Source: Parvularcula marina (GTDB taxonomy: Bacteria > Pseudomonadota > Alphaproteobacteria > Caulobacterales > Parvularculaceae). From it: a stretch of DNA of 64,000 nt. The notes beneath the pieces are model-generated. The model saw only the letters and a program-made list of their open reading frames with translations. It did no database searches and was not told the DNA's origin. The DNA lies in the NCBI RefSeq assembly GCF_003399445.1, contig NZ_QUQO01000001.1:1981001-2045000 (forward strand), given 5' to 3'. A program made the translations under genes and the position numbers. Below are positions 1-7,778 of the stretch, in pieces. Each line of letters opens with the position of its first letter. The first letter of the stretch is position 1.

Positions 1-227
1 CGTGCTTCTGCAGGCAACCCGTCATGGCGGAAGAGGACGGCAAGCGGCGGGACATCTCCGGCCTCCGGCACCTCGCGCAATAAAGAGAGAAGATCCGCCT
101 GTCGCCGGTCATCTGTGAACAGGACCAGCGAGAAAGGCGGCAATGCCCCCGGCCATACCGGGGCGGCCTGCCGTAATGCCGTTGCGGCCTCACACAGGCT
201 CCTGACATTTGACGCAATATCGGGCAT
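1..227 (-). CDS. thiamine phosphate synthase-like protein (partial, N-terminal part)
   Basis: The minus strand reads without stop from an ATG at 227 to the window edge, giving about 75 residues. The segment LPPFSLVLFTDD followed by a run ending LAVLFRHDG resembles the first strand and following region of alphaproteobacterial TMP-TENI (ThiE-like) barrels, which begin with LPPL.L.TD and later VILRH. An in-frame ATG at 239 would overlap the yggS start on the other strand; neither start has a clear ribosome site. The gene is divergent from yggS with only about 10 bp between starts, so the two probably share one promoter region. The rest of the protein lies outside the window, so the thiazole-phosphate/HMP-PP binding residues cannot be checked and the family call rests on short similarity. 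Confidence 0.6.
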   Translation of the reverse strand, partial: MPDIASNVRSLCEAATALRQAAPVWPGALPPFSLVLFTDDRRQADLLSLLREVPEAGDVPPLAVLFRHDGLPAEA

Positions 228-237
228 CGGAGGGGCC

Positions 238-921
238 ATGACAGAAATTGATGTGATCGCAAACTTGAAGGACGTCGAGGCGAAAATCGCCGCCGCGGCG
301 GAAGATGCCGCGCGCGATCCGGCGGAAGTGTTCCTCACGCTGGTCAGCAAGACCTGGGAGGCGGACGATATCCGCCCGCTCCTTGATGCCGGGCATCGCC
401 GCTTTGGCGAGAACCGGGTGCAGGAAGCGCAAGGCAAATGGCCGGAGTTGAAAGATGCCTATGATAGTGTCTGGCTTCACCTCATCGGTCCGCTTCAGAC
501 CAATAAGGCGAAGGACGCGGTCCGGCTGTTTGATGTGATCGAGACCCTCGACCGGGAAAAACTCGCGCAGAGCTTCGCCAAGCTCGCCGAGGATGGCGAG
601 CTGATCCCCGAACTACTCGTGCAGGTGAATACCGGTGAGGAAGAGCAAAAAGCGGGCGTCGCACCGAAGGCGGCAGCGGATTTTGCGCGCTACTGCCGGG
701 ATGACCTCGCCCTCCCGGTCACGGGGCTGATGGCCATTCCGCCTGCGGATGAGCCGCCGGCCCCGCATTTCGCGCTTCTATATAAGCTGTCTGAAGAGCT
801 TGGCCTGCCGCGTCTCTCCATGGGGATGTCCGGCGATTACGAGACGGCCATTCATCTGGGGGCGACGGATGTCCGGGTCGGCTCTGCGATTTTCGGCCCC
901 CGCCGCCCGAAGGAGGGGTAA
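238..921 (+). CDS. YggS family pyridoxal phosphate homeostasis protein
   Basis: A 227-residue single-domain PLP-binding protein of the YggS/PROSC family, which buffers cytoplasmic PLP and affects amino-acid and keto-acid pools rather than catalysing a known reaction. The PLP lysine is K38 in LTLVSKTW, followed by FGENRVQEA, HLIGPLQTNK, VNTGEE and the C-terminal phosphate-binding segment SMGMSGDYETAI, all hallmarks of the family. The start at 238 is chosen over an upstream in-frame ATG at 115 because a GGAGG site lies just before it and homologues begin here. The response-regulator gene follows after 8 bp and is probably cotranscribed. Confidence 0.95.
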   Translation: MTEIDVIANLKDVEAKIAAAAEDAARDPAEVFLTLVSKTWEADDIRPLLDAGHRRFGENRVQEAQGKWPELKDAYDSVWLHLIGPLQTNKAKDAVRLFDVIETLDREKLAQSFAKLAEDGELIPELLVQVNTGEEEQKAGVAPKAAADFARYCRDDLALPVTGLMAIPPADEPPAPHFALLYKLSEELGLPRLSMGMSGDYETAIHLGATDVRVGSAIFGPRRPKEG

Positions 922-929
922 GGAGCAAT

Positions 930-1580
930 ATGGCCGGTCAGATACGCCTTATCCTGCTTGAGCCTGACGCCGCCATCCGCGCGGCGCTGGTCGAACAGTT
1001 CGCCGTCGCAGGCGAATTCCACGCCATTGCCGCCGCTGATGTCGATGGCCTGCCGGATGAAGAGAGCAGTCTTTCGCATATCGATGTACTGCTCACGGAT
1101 GAAGCGCGGCCCGAAACGCTGTCTGCCGCTGCCGCGCGCGGCTTTCGGGGGCCGGTTATCGCGTTCAGGGCAGGTGAGGGCGTTCAGATACGTCTTGAGC
1201 GGCCTTGCCGGTTCTCAACCCTTGCCGCGACCATCCGCTCGGCCCTTCATGATCATACGCGTTCGGAGGATGCCCGTTTCCAGCTCGGGCCATACGAGTT
1301 CAGCCCGGCGGAACGCGTGCTTGCGGTTCCCGGCGAGGAACCCATCCGCCTGACCGACAAGGAAGCGGCCATCCTGCGCTATCTCTACCGGGCGGGCACG
1401 CGGCCGGTCAGTCGCGAGGAGCTACTCGGCGAGGTCTGGGGGTATCAGTCGGGGATCACGACGCACACGCTCGAAACCCATATCTACCGGCTGCGCCAGA
1501 AGATCGAGCCTGATCCCAGCGAGGCAAGGCTGCTGATCACGGTCGAGGGCGGCTATCGCCTCGGCCAGACGAACGCCTAG
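930..1580 (+). CDS. OmpR-type winged-helix response regulator with degenerate receiver
   Basis: A 216-residue protein with an N-terminal receiver-like domain (about 1-115) and a C-terminal OmpR/PhoB winged helix (about 120-214). The DNA-binding part is clear: LTDKEAAILRYLY, PVSREELLGEVWG, THTLETHIYRLRQKIE and VEGGYRL. In the receiver, acidic residues E11 and D13 and a possible phospho-acceptor D57 (VLLTDEA) remain, but the conserved Lys-Pro near the end is replaced by ERPCRF. Phosphorylation may therefore be weak or absent, and the protein may act as an atypical regulator. No histidine kinase is adjacent; it follows yggS by 8 bp. It overlaps the convergent glycosyltransferase gene by 4 bp. 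Confidence 0.88.
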   Translation: MAGQIRLILLEPDAAIRAALVEQFAVAGEFHAIAAADVDGLPDEESSLSHIDVLLTDEARPETLSAAAARGFRGPVIAFRAGEGVQIRLERPCRFSTLAATIRSALHDHTRSEDARFQLGPYEFSPAERVLAVPGEEPIRLTDKEAAILRYLYRAGTRPVSREELLGEVWGYQSGITTHTLETHIYRLRQKIEPDPSEARLLITVEGGYRLGQTNA

Positions 1581-2737
1581 CGCCGCGCAAGGATTAGATC
1601 ATTGGCAATGGCGACGACCCGTCTGGCGTTCGCCGCCCAGGTGAGATCCCGCTCAAGCAGCACCTGACGCGCGGCCCGGCCGAGCCCCTCACGTAGCGCG
1701 GCATCCTCTGCCAACAGATCAAGCGCCTGATGGAAAGCGCGGGTATCGCCTGGCGGGGTCAGGAAGGCGGTCTCTCCGTGGGTCACCACTTCGCGGATAT
1801 TGGGCTGGTCGGGCGCGATGACCGCGCGGGCCTGCGCCATATATTCCTGCAGCTTGAGGGGGGAGGCATAGGCGGTGACCGCTGGCTGCAAGGCAATGTC
1901 GAATGCCGCGATATGGGCGGCGACTTCGTTGCGCTGGACGACGCCTGTCACGGTCAGCCGGTCTGCCACGCCCAAGCGTTCGGCCTGAGCTTTGAGGGAA
2001 GGTGCGGCGGGGCCATCCCCGACCAATAGAAGATGACAGGACTTACCCGTTTCGGTGGCGAGCCAATCGACGGCGCGGTCGACCCCGTGCCAGTCGCGGA
2101 CAAATCCGACAAAGCCGAGCACCAGTGGCTCGGTGATCTCATAGGCGGCGCGAAGGTCCTTACCGTCGGACAACTCGAGCGTTGCTTCATCGACACCGTT
2201 GGGCACGACATGGATCCGCTCTTTGGGGACGCCCTGCGCTTCGATGATCTCACCCAGCACGCCAGTCACCGGCAGGACGGCATCGGCGGTCTGCCAGATG
2301 TGCCGCTCAGAGCGCCGGGCAAGGCCCTCCAGCGCCAGTCCGTCATTTGAGGCACGTTCATCGGCGAGCGGTGAGTTCACTTCGAGAATCAGCGGCAAAT
2401 TCAACGATTTGGCGACTTTTTCTCCAGCATAATAATAAAGGTTGTAGCGTTCGTAGATAATGTCGGGCTCGAACAGCTTCGCAGCCCCCCTGAGGCGATG
2501 TGACGCAGGGAGGGAGTAGCCCCACTCGGCGAGCTCATAGAGGGGCTTGGGGAGGTGTGATCCGCGAGGGCCATCACTCCCAGCCGACAACCTTTGGGGG
2601 GTATCCGGTGTCGATATCCCCTCGGGTCCACAGATCAGGACCTCGTGGCCTAATTTCAAGAATGCCCTTGTCAGCGCATCGATATGGACGCGTTGGCCAT
2701 CCGCCGAGCGGGTGCGATGGGAATAGAGAATGCGCAT
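1577..2737 (-). CDS. glycosyltransferase family 4 protein
   Basis: A 386-residue GT-B fold glycosyltransferase. The N-terminus (MRILYSHRT, then DGQRVHIDALTRAF and LGHEVLICGP) is the usual acceptor-side Rossmann half. The C-terminal half carries VVPNGVD, LGFVGFVRDWHG, HLLLVGDGP, LTVTGVV and the GT4 sugar-nucleotide signature KLQEYMAQARAVIAP then IREVV, matching the E-x7-E pattern. It probably transfers a sugar from an NDP-sugar to a cell-envelope or exopolysaccharide acceptor in the cytoplasm, but donor and acceptor cannot be read from sequence. It stands alone, convergent with the regulator gene, and is preceded by a long AT-richer intergenic region holding its promoter. Confidence 0.88.
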   Translation of the reverse strand: MRILYSHRTRSADGQRVHIDALTRAFLKLGHEVLICGPEGISTPDTPQRLSAGSDGPRGSHLPKPLYELAEWGYSLPASHRLRGAAKLFEPDIIYERYNLYYYAGEKVAKSLNLPLILEVNSPLADERASNDGLALEGLARRSERHIWQTADAVLPVTGVLGEIIEAQGVPKERIHVVPNGVDEATLELSDGKDLRAAYEITEPLVLGFVGFVRDWHGVDRAVDWLATETGKSCHLLLVGDGPAAPSLKAQAERLGVADRLTVTGVVQRNEVAAHIAAFDIALQPAVTAYASPLKLQEYMAQARAVIAPDQPNIREVVTHGETAFLTPPGDTRAFHQALDLLAEDAALREGLGRAARQVLLERDLTWAANARRVVAIANDLILARR

Positions 2738-2925
2738 TAGGACATTGCTGTGCCGTTATTTCGTCTGGCTTGTCACGTTGATACGTGAGTCATCATTTTT
2801 TTTAGTTGATGTCAGCAATGTTATTCTATATCTCCGTTGCCAGAGGCAATGATACCGTGTTCTTTGGTCTCTAATGTCTCTCGTAACCCGCCACTGTCAC
2901 TTGCGTAACAGTTGTGACTTTGGTC

Positions 2926-2982
2926 GCCGCCATCGGTTTTTGCATGTCTCTCTCCCCCTTCCCCGCACTTACCGATGGCGGC
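2926..2982. repeat. perfect 12-bp inverted repeat with 33-nt pyrimidine-rich loop
   Basis: GCCGCCATCGGT at 2926-2937 is matched exactly by its reverse complement ACCGATGGCGGC at 2971-2982. The loop is C/T-rich with TCTCTCCCCC. It could be an RNA stem-loop, a decayed element end pair, or an operator; no T tract marks it as a normal terminator. Confidence 0.7.
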
Positions 2983-3095
2983 CCTTCCGGCTTCTCAGCA
3001 AAGAAATCAATTTGCGATTAAGTCTCGATATCACTAATCGATAAGAATCCTGTCCGCTGCTCATCCTCTCTCCCCCCTTGGAGCACGGGCGGGTA

Positions 3096-3123
3096 GGGGT
3101 CGCTGCCGTAAGGTAGCGGCCCC
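3096..3123. repeat. hairpin in intergenic region
   Basis: GGGGTCGCTGCC and GGTAGCGGCCCC form a 12-bp stem with two G-T type pairs around the tetraloop GTAA. It lies about 48 bp beyond the stop of the isoaspartyl peptidase gene on the minus strand and may be a transcription-end or RNA-stability structure. Confidence 0.5.
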
Positions 3124-3170
3124 GCTCGGAGAGGTTCGTCGGCGGCTTACTGAGGCTGTCGAGGCAGCCC

Positions 3171-4121
3171 TCAGTTCATCTCTTCAAAGACACCGACGGT
3201 TGGGCGTGCATCATCACTGACCATGCCGCGAACCATACCGTCCGAGGTAAAGGGCATCGCGACATTCCCTTGAGCGTCAACCGTGACGATGCCGCCCTGG
3301 CCATCTCGGCCCTCGCCAGCAGCATCCATTTCGGCAATCGCGGCGGCGGCGGCCTCAGCGAGCGACTGCCCGCCATACTCCATGCGTGCGGCGACTGAGC
3401 GAAGGGCGGTGAAGCGGATGAAATACTCGCCATGGCCTGTGGCAGAGCCCGCCATGACGCCATTCTTGGCATAGACCCCAGCGCCGATATTCGGGCTGTC
3501 ACCGACCCTGCCCGGGATTTTTGCGCCATATCCGCCCGTCGAGGTTCCTGCAGCGAGGTTCCCGCAGCGGTCGAGCACGGCAGCACCGACGGTGCCGTGG
3601 TCCTCAGGATCGGATTTCGGCGTGTTGCTCAGGAAATAGTCAGGCGAGACGACGGTCGCGCCTAGCTTCGTCACAGCAACCTCACCCCTGTCACCGACCA
3701 TCATCACATGGCGGGTTTTGTCCATGACAAGACGCGCCGCTGTAATCGGGTTCTTCACATAGCGCATGGAGGCAACAGAGCCCGCATTGAGGGTCTGGCC
3801 GTCCATGATCGAGGCGTCGGTTTCGACGAACCCCTCCTGGTTCGCGATCGCGGCGCGTCCGGCATTGAAGAGACCAGAATCCTCCATCTGAGTGACCACG
3901 TCCTCGACGACATCGACGCCGTGAGCCCCGCGTTTGAGGTCATTGCGTGCACGGCCGAGCATTTTTCGCATGAAAACGAGCTTGGCTTCGGGCACCTGTC
4001 CGGCGCGGGCCGTGCCGCCATGGACGACAAGCACGAAGTTCTCCTGAGCACGGCAGGGCGTCGTGTCAGCCGCAGCACCTGAGGTTAGGGCCGCGGCTGC
4101 GATGAGCGCCGAGACGCTCAT
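3171..4121 (-). CDS. isoaspartyl peptidase / plant-type L-asparaginase (Ntn hydrolase)
   Basis: A 316-residue T2-family N-terminal nucleophile hydrolase, which hydrolyses isoaspartyl dipeptides and often asparagine. The precursor self-cleaves before the catalytic threonine, here T177 in EDHGTVGAA, with partners in GTSTGGYGAKIPGRVGDSP and SATGHGEYFIR. The front half has VHGGT and the SGLFNAGRA..ETDASIMDG block. An N-terminal hydrophobic stretch of about 19 residues looks like a signal peptide, so it is probably periplasmic. Its start overlaps the upstream Na+/alanine symporter stop by 4 bp (ATGA), which suggests coupled translation and a shared role in taking up and using amino acids. Confidence 0.93.
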   Translation of the reverse strand: MSVSALIAAAALTSGAAADTTPCRAQENFVLVVHGGTARAGQVPEAKLVFMRKMLGRARNDLKRGAHGVDVVEDVVTQMEDSGLFNAGRAAIANQEGFVETDASIMDGQTLNAGSVASMRYVKNPITAARLVMDKTRHVMMVGDRGEVAVTKLGATVVSPDYFLSNTPKSDPEDHGTVGAAVLDRCGNLAAGTSTGGYGAKIPGRVGDSPNIGAGVYAKNGVMAGSATGHGEYFIRFTALRSVAARMEYGGQSLAEAAAAAIAEMDAAGEGRDGQGGIVTVDAQGNVAMPFTSDGMVRGMVSDDARPTVGVFEEMN

Positions 4122-5572
4122 TCGTGGTGCTCGCCGGAGGCGATTTTCTTACGGGCCTCTTCATTGGCGAAATACGCCTTGGTGAGTTTGAAGATCAGCG
4201 GACTGAGGAGGACCAGCGCGATGAGGTTCGGCGCCGCCATCAGGCCGGTCAGCGTATCAGCAACCAGCCAGAACAGGTTCACGAGGTTGGCGACTTCGCC
4301 TTCGAAAACGAGCGCAGCAGCACCGAGGAAGGTGACAAGGATCCATGAGATCCGGAACGGAATAATCGATTTCGTTCCGAACAGGAATTCGCAGCACCGC
4401 TCGCCGTAATAGCTCCAGCCAAGGATGGTGGTGAAGGCGAAGATCGTCAGCGAGACGGCGACGATATGCTCGCCGACCCCTGGCAGGCTCGAGCCAAAGG
4501 CGGCTGCCGTCAGCGGAGCTGCCGTATCGCAACCAGCAGGTTGACCGTTCATCAGGAAGGTCGCTGCGTTCTCTGCTGTCGGAATACATTCCGGACCCAC
4601 GATACCGGAGGTGAGGATAACGAGCGCCGTGATGGTGCAGACGATCAGCGTGTCGATCACTGTACCGAGCATAGCAACGATGCCCTGGTTCACCGGATCA
4701 GTGTTCTTCGCAGCAGCGTGCGCGATAGGCGCTGAGCCCTGACCAGATTCGTTTGAGAAGATGCCGCGGGCGACACCTTTCTGCATAGCCAGCATCATGA
4801 GACCGATCGAGATGCCGGTTCCCGCACTGCTGAGACCGAAGGCGCCGGTGAAGATCATGTTGAAGGCACCGGGGATCGCATCGGCATGCATAAAGATGAC
4901 GATGAGGCCGGCGCCCAGATAGCCAATCGCCATCAGCGGAACGAGCTTGGTGGCGACATTGGCGATGCGGGTGATGCCGCCAAGGATAACGGCGCCGGCA
5001 GCCAGCGCCAGCACGCCGCCGGTGATCAACGGGCTGATCCCGTAATTGGAGTTGAGGGCATCGGCGATGGAGTTCGCCTGGATCGAAGCGCCTGTGCCCC
5101 AGGCGGCGAGGACGCCAAAGCTGGCGAAAATGACAGCGAGCCAGATCCAGCTCTTACCGAGACCGTTCTTGATGTAATACATCGGCCCACCAACGTGGCG
5201 GCCGTCTTCATCCGTCTCACGGAATTTGAGGGCGAGGACGCCCTCGGAATATTTTGTGGCCATGCCGACAATAGCGGTCATCCACATCCAGAAGACTGCA
5301 CCCGGTCCGCCAATCGCGATGGCGGCGGCGACCCCTGCAATGTTCCCCGTCCCGATGGTCGAGGAGAGGGCCGTCATCAGCGCGCCAAAGGGCGAGACGT
5401 CGCCCTCTGTATCCTCACGCTTCCGGAACAGCTGCCCGATGGCATAGGGCAGCCGGATGATCGACATCAGCCTTAGACCGAAGGTGAGATAAACGCCCGT
5501 CAACAACAGTAACGGGATCAGGAAGTACTGACTCCAGACGAAGCCGTTTATCTCACGAATGATATCTTCCAT
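4118..5572 (-). CDS. sodium:alanine symporter family protein (AGCS)
   Basis: A 484-residue inner-membrane transporter of the AGCS family, which imports alanine or glycine with Na+. About ten or eleven hydrophobic segments are visible. Family motifs include FGALMTALSSTIGTGNIAGV, GGPGAVFWMW, KYSEGVLALKFRE, GGPMYYIKNGL, GIFSNESGQGSAPIAHAAA and GWSYYGERC. The length matches the family. It is the second gene of a minus-strand run, 61 bp downstream of the helicase gene, and is translationally coupled to the isoaspartyl peptidase. Substrate specificity between alanine and glycine cannot be decided. Confidence 0.95.
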   Translation of the reverse strand: MEDIIREINGFVWSQYFLIPLLLLTGVYLTFGLRLMSIIRLPYAIGQLFRKREDTEGDVSPFGALMTALSSTIGTGNIAGVAAAIAIGGPGAVFWMWMTAIVGMATKYSEGVLALKFRETDEDGRHVGGPMYYIKNGLGKSWIWLAVIFASFGVLAAWGTGASIQANSIADALNSNYGISPLITGGVLALAAGAVILGGITRIANVATKLVPLMAIGYLGAGLIVIFMHADAIPGAFNMIFTGAFGLSSAGTGISIGLMMLAMQKGVARGIFSNESGQGSAPIAHAAAKNTDPVNQGIVAMLGTVIDTLIVCTITALVILTSGIVGPECIPTAENAATFLMNGQPAGCDTAAPLTAAAFGSSLPGVGEHIVAVSLTIFAFTTILGWSYYGERCCEFLFGTKSIIPFRISWILVTFLGAAALVFEGEVANLVNLFWLVADTLTGLMAAPNLIALVLLSPLIFKLTKAYFANEEARKKIASGEHHE

Positions 5573-5633
5573 CGGTAGCCCCTCATGACGGATTTATGAC
5601 CGCCGGACATTAGGGGCCCTTTCAGGCGTCTGT

Positions 5634-7454
5634 CTACCGCGCAGCCCGGCCTTGCGTGCCGTTCTTGCGTGGTGGGCCATTCCGGCGCTGGGCGGGTTTG
5701 CCCGGCTTGCCTTCCGGGCGGCGTCCATCCTTGCGCGGCGGGCGTTTGCCCTCAGCGCGCGCGGGCCAGGCAGCGTCAGATTTGTTGCCGGGGCGTGTGT
5801 CACGGCCCTCAGGGCGCGAGCCTTCTGCCCGTTTTGGACGCTGGTCCTCTGCGCGCTTGGGGCGCTGGCCATTCCGGTCGTCGGGACGACGATCCGGGTT
5901 CGGCTTGCGGCGATTGTCGCTGCGGCCTTCGCCCCGTGTGTCACGGCGGGTCTCACCGCGCGCCTCATCGCGAGAAAAATTGCGTTTATCGCCGCGCGTA
6001 TCGTTGCGCTTGTCTCCGCGATGATCACTGCGCGTGTCACCACGGGCATCATCATTCGAGCGGGCCTTATATGGCCGGCGACGATCATCCTGCCGCGCCG
6101 GACGTTCTGAACGTTCTTCGAACCGGCGGCCTTCTGCGGCCGGTGCATCCTCAGCCCTTTGGGCGGGACGGGCACCGCGCGGTTTGCGGTCCGCGCCTTT
6201 TCGATCAGCAGGCTTGCGATTGCGGGGATTGCGCGATGTCCGCGCGTTTCGGGCTTCGCTCTGCGCTTCTTCCTCACGCTGAAGACGGGCTTCGGTCGGG
6301 GTCTTCTCGGCAGAAGGCTGCGGCAGGTCACCGGGCAGGGCCAGCATCCACAGCTTGCTTTTCGTCACGCGCTGGATGTCCTTGAGGAAGCCGCGCTCAT
6401 CATCAGCGATGAAGGAAATGGCTTTGCCTTCGGCACCTGCACGGCCCGTCCGGCCGATGCGATGAACATATTGTTCGGGTACGTTGGGCAGCTCGAAATT
6501 GATGACATGGGTCAGGCCCGAAATGTCGATCCCGCGCGCCGCGATGTCGGTTGCGACCAGCACCCAGACCTTGCCGGAACGGAAGGCGCCAAGCGCGCGC
6601 TCGCGCTGGTTCTGGGACTTGTTGCCGTGGATCGCGACGGCCTCAATGTCATGCCGGGCAAGCTGTTTAACGACGCGGTCGGCGCCATGCTTCGTCCGGG
6701 TAAAGACAAGGGCGGATTTGACCTCATCCTGTTTAAGGACATGGGCAAGAAGCTGCGGCTTCACGGTTTTGGAGGCATAGAAACCCTGCTGCTCGACGCG
6801 CTCGGCTGTCGTGCTTTCAGGCGTCACGGAAACCTGCACCGGATCACGCAGATAGGTGTCAGCCAGCTGTTTGATGGATTTCGGCATGGTTGCCGAGAAG
6901 AACAGCGTCTGGCGTTCCTTGGGCAGCAGGCGGACGATCCGTTTCAGTGAATGGATAAAGCCCAGATCAAGCATCTGGTCGGCTTCATCGAGCACCAGCA
7001 TCTCAACACCGTCGAGCGTCACCGCGCCCTGATCGATCAGGTCGAGAAGACGGCCCGGGGTCGCAACCACGACATCCATGCCGGCGGACATCTGGCGGAT
7101 CTGTTTCTGGATTTTCACGCCGCCGAAAATCGTTGCCACGCTCGGGCGGACTTTGCGGCCATAGGTCGACACGGATTTGGCAATCTGGCTCGCCAGCTCG
7201 CGCGTCGGGGCAAGGATCAGCGCACGCATCGTTTTCGGCGCGGCGCGGCCCATGTCGCGGGCCAGGCGGTCGAGGATCGGCGCGGTGAAGGCGAGGGTCT
7301 TGCCGGTGCCGGTCTGGGCGATGCCGAGCAGGTCGTGGCCTTCAAGGATAAGCGGGATCGCCTGCTCCTGAATCGGGGTCGGGCTGTCATAGCCGCCCTC
7401 GGTCAGGGTGGAGGAAATCGCTTCGGCAAGGCCAAAGCCGGTAAAATCAGTCAT
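5634..7454 (-). CDS. DEAD-box ATP-dependent RNA helicase, RhlE-like, with long charged tail
   Basis: A 606-residue DEAD-box helicase that remodels RNA, probably in ribosome assembly or mRNA decay. Visible motifs are the Q motif (PTPIQEQAIP, about 26-35), AQTGTGKT (46-53), PTRELASQ, TPGRL, DEAD at 156-159, SAT at 187-189, then ARGIDI and HRIGRTGRAG. The core ends near residue 370. The remaining roughly 230 residues are a low-complexity basic/acidic tail with repeated RGD, RGE and RRPD-type units, typical of RNA-binding tails but long. The tail gives long open antisense frames that are not genes. The gene is divergent from putA across 324 bp. Confidence 0.95.
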   Translation of the reverse strand: MTDFTGFGLAEAISSTLTEGGYDSPTPIQEQAIPLILEGHDLLGIAQTGTGKTLAFTAPILDRLARDMGRAAPKTMRALILAPTRELASQIAKSVSTYGRKVRPSVATIFGGVKIQKQIRQMSAGMDVVVATPGRLLDLIDQGAVTLDGVEMLVLDEADQMLDLGFIHSLKRIVRLLPKERQTLFFSATMPKSIKQLADTYLRDPVQVSVTPESTTAERVEQQGFYASKTVKPQLLAHVLKQDEVKSALVFTRTKHGADRVVKQLARHDIEAVAIHGNKSQNQRERALGAFRSGKVWVLVATDIAARGIDISGLTHVINFELPNVPEQYVHRIGRTGRAGAEGKAISFIADDERGFLKDIQRVTKSKLWMLALPGDLPQPSAEKTPTEARLQREEEAQSEARNARTSRNPRNRKPADRKGADRKPRGARPAQRAEDAPAAEGRRFEERSERPARQDDRRRPYKARSNDDARGDTRSDHRGDKRNDTRGDKRNFSRDEARGETRRDTRGEGRSDNRRKPNPDRRPDDRNGQRPKRAEDQRPKRAEGSRPEGRDTRPGNKSDAAWPARAEGKRPPRKDGRRPEGKPGKPAQRRNGPPRKNGTQGRAAR

Positions 7455-7778
7455 GGAGATACAATCTAAAAAAGGCGGCAGCCCACAGCCCCTTCCGGGC
7501 CATGCGGCGGTCGCATGCGGTTCGTAAACGACCCGCGTGAATAAGGGGCGTCAGTTCGGTGACGTCAGGGACAGACCGGATCCGGCGAGCATCGCCCGGA
7601 AAAGCTTCACGCTGTCTGTGTCGGCATGAGCATGTCATGCTCGTGCCGCGCAGATGGGCGTTTATGGGGCGACTGTCAACAAAAGCCGAACGACCGCCGA
7701 CTTTTCTTGAAATCCTGCGTATCCTCTTGCAGAGGCGGGGAAAAAGCCGGGTTTCGGCAAGTAGTTCGAGGAGGTTTC
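7455..7778. other. 324-bp divergent intergenic region between helicase and putA
   Basis: No gene was identified in this gap; a frame extending putA upstream to 7626 has no ribosome site and unlike codon use, so it is rejected. The region must hold promoters for both divergent genes. Its most striking feature is the 27-bp palindrome at 7622-7648. A strong ribosome site (CGAGGAGG, 7768-7774) precedes putA. Confidence 0.6.
7622..7648. promoter_or_regulatory. 27-bp palindrome, candidate operator
   Basis: CGGCATGAGCATG at 7622-7634 and CATGCTCGTGCCG at 7636-7648 are reverse complements with one mismatch around a central T. The length and odd centre suit a dimeric regulator site. It lies about 130 bp before putA and about 170 bp before the helicase start. 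The binding protein is unknown and no regulator gene is adjacent. Confidence 0.55.

Larger units (their letters stand above)
2738..3170. other. 433-bp intergenic region with several inverted repeats
   Basis: No convincing coding frame was found here. The first part (about 2745-2890) is AT-richer than its surroundings and should hold the promoter of the minus-strand glycosyltransferase. The middle contains a perfect 12-bp inverted repeat (2926-2937 and 2971-2982). The last part contains two hairpins, 3096-3123 and 3150-3174; the latter overlaps the stop of the isoaspartyl peptidase gene and may help end its transcript, although no T tract follows. A small non-coding RNA is possible but unproven. 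Confidence 0.6.

Noticed and set aside
115-237. Upstream extension of yggS
   Set aside because: Homologues and the GGAGG site support the start at 238; the extension overlaps the divergent thiamine-type gene.
5652-6385. Long plus-strand open frames opposite the helicase tail
   Set aside because: They result from the repetitive arginine/aspartate codons of the tail; composition is unlike proteins and there are no ribosome sites.
7626-7778. Upstream extension of putA
   Set aside because: No ribosome site, Cys/Arg-rich composition, and it crosses the palindrome; the ATG at 7779 has a strong site.
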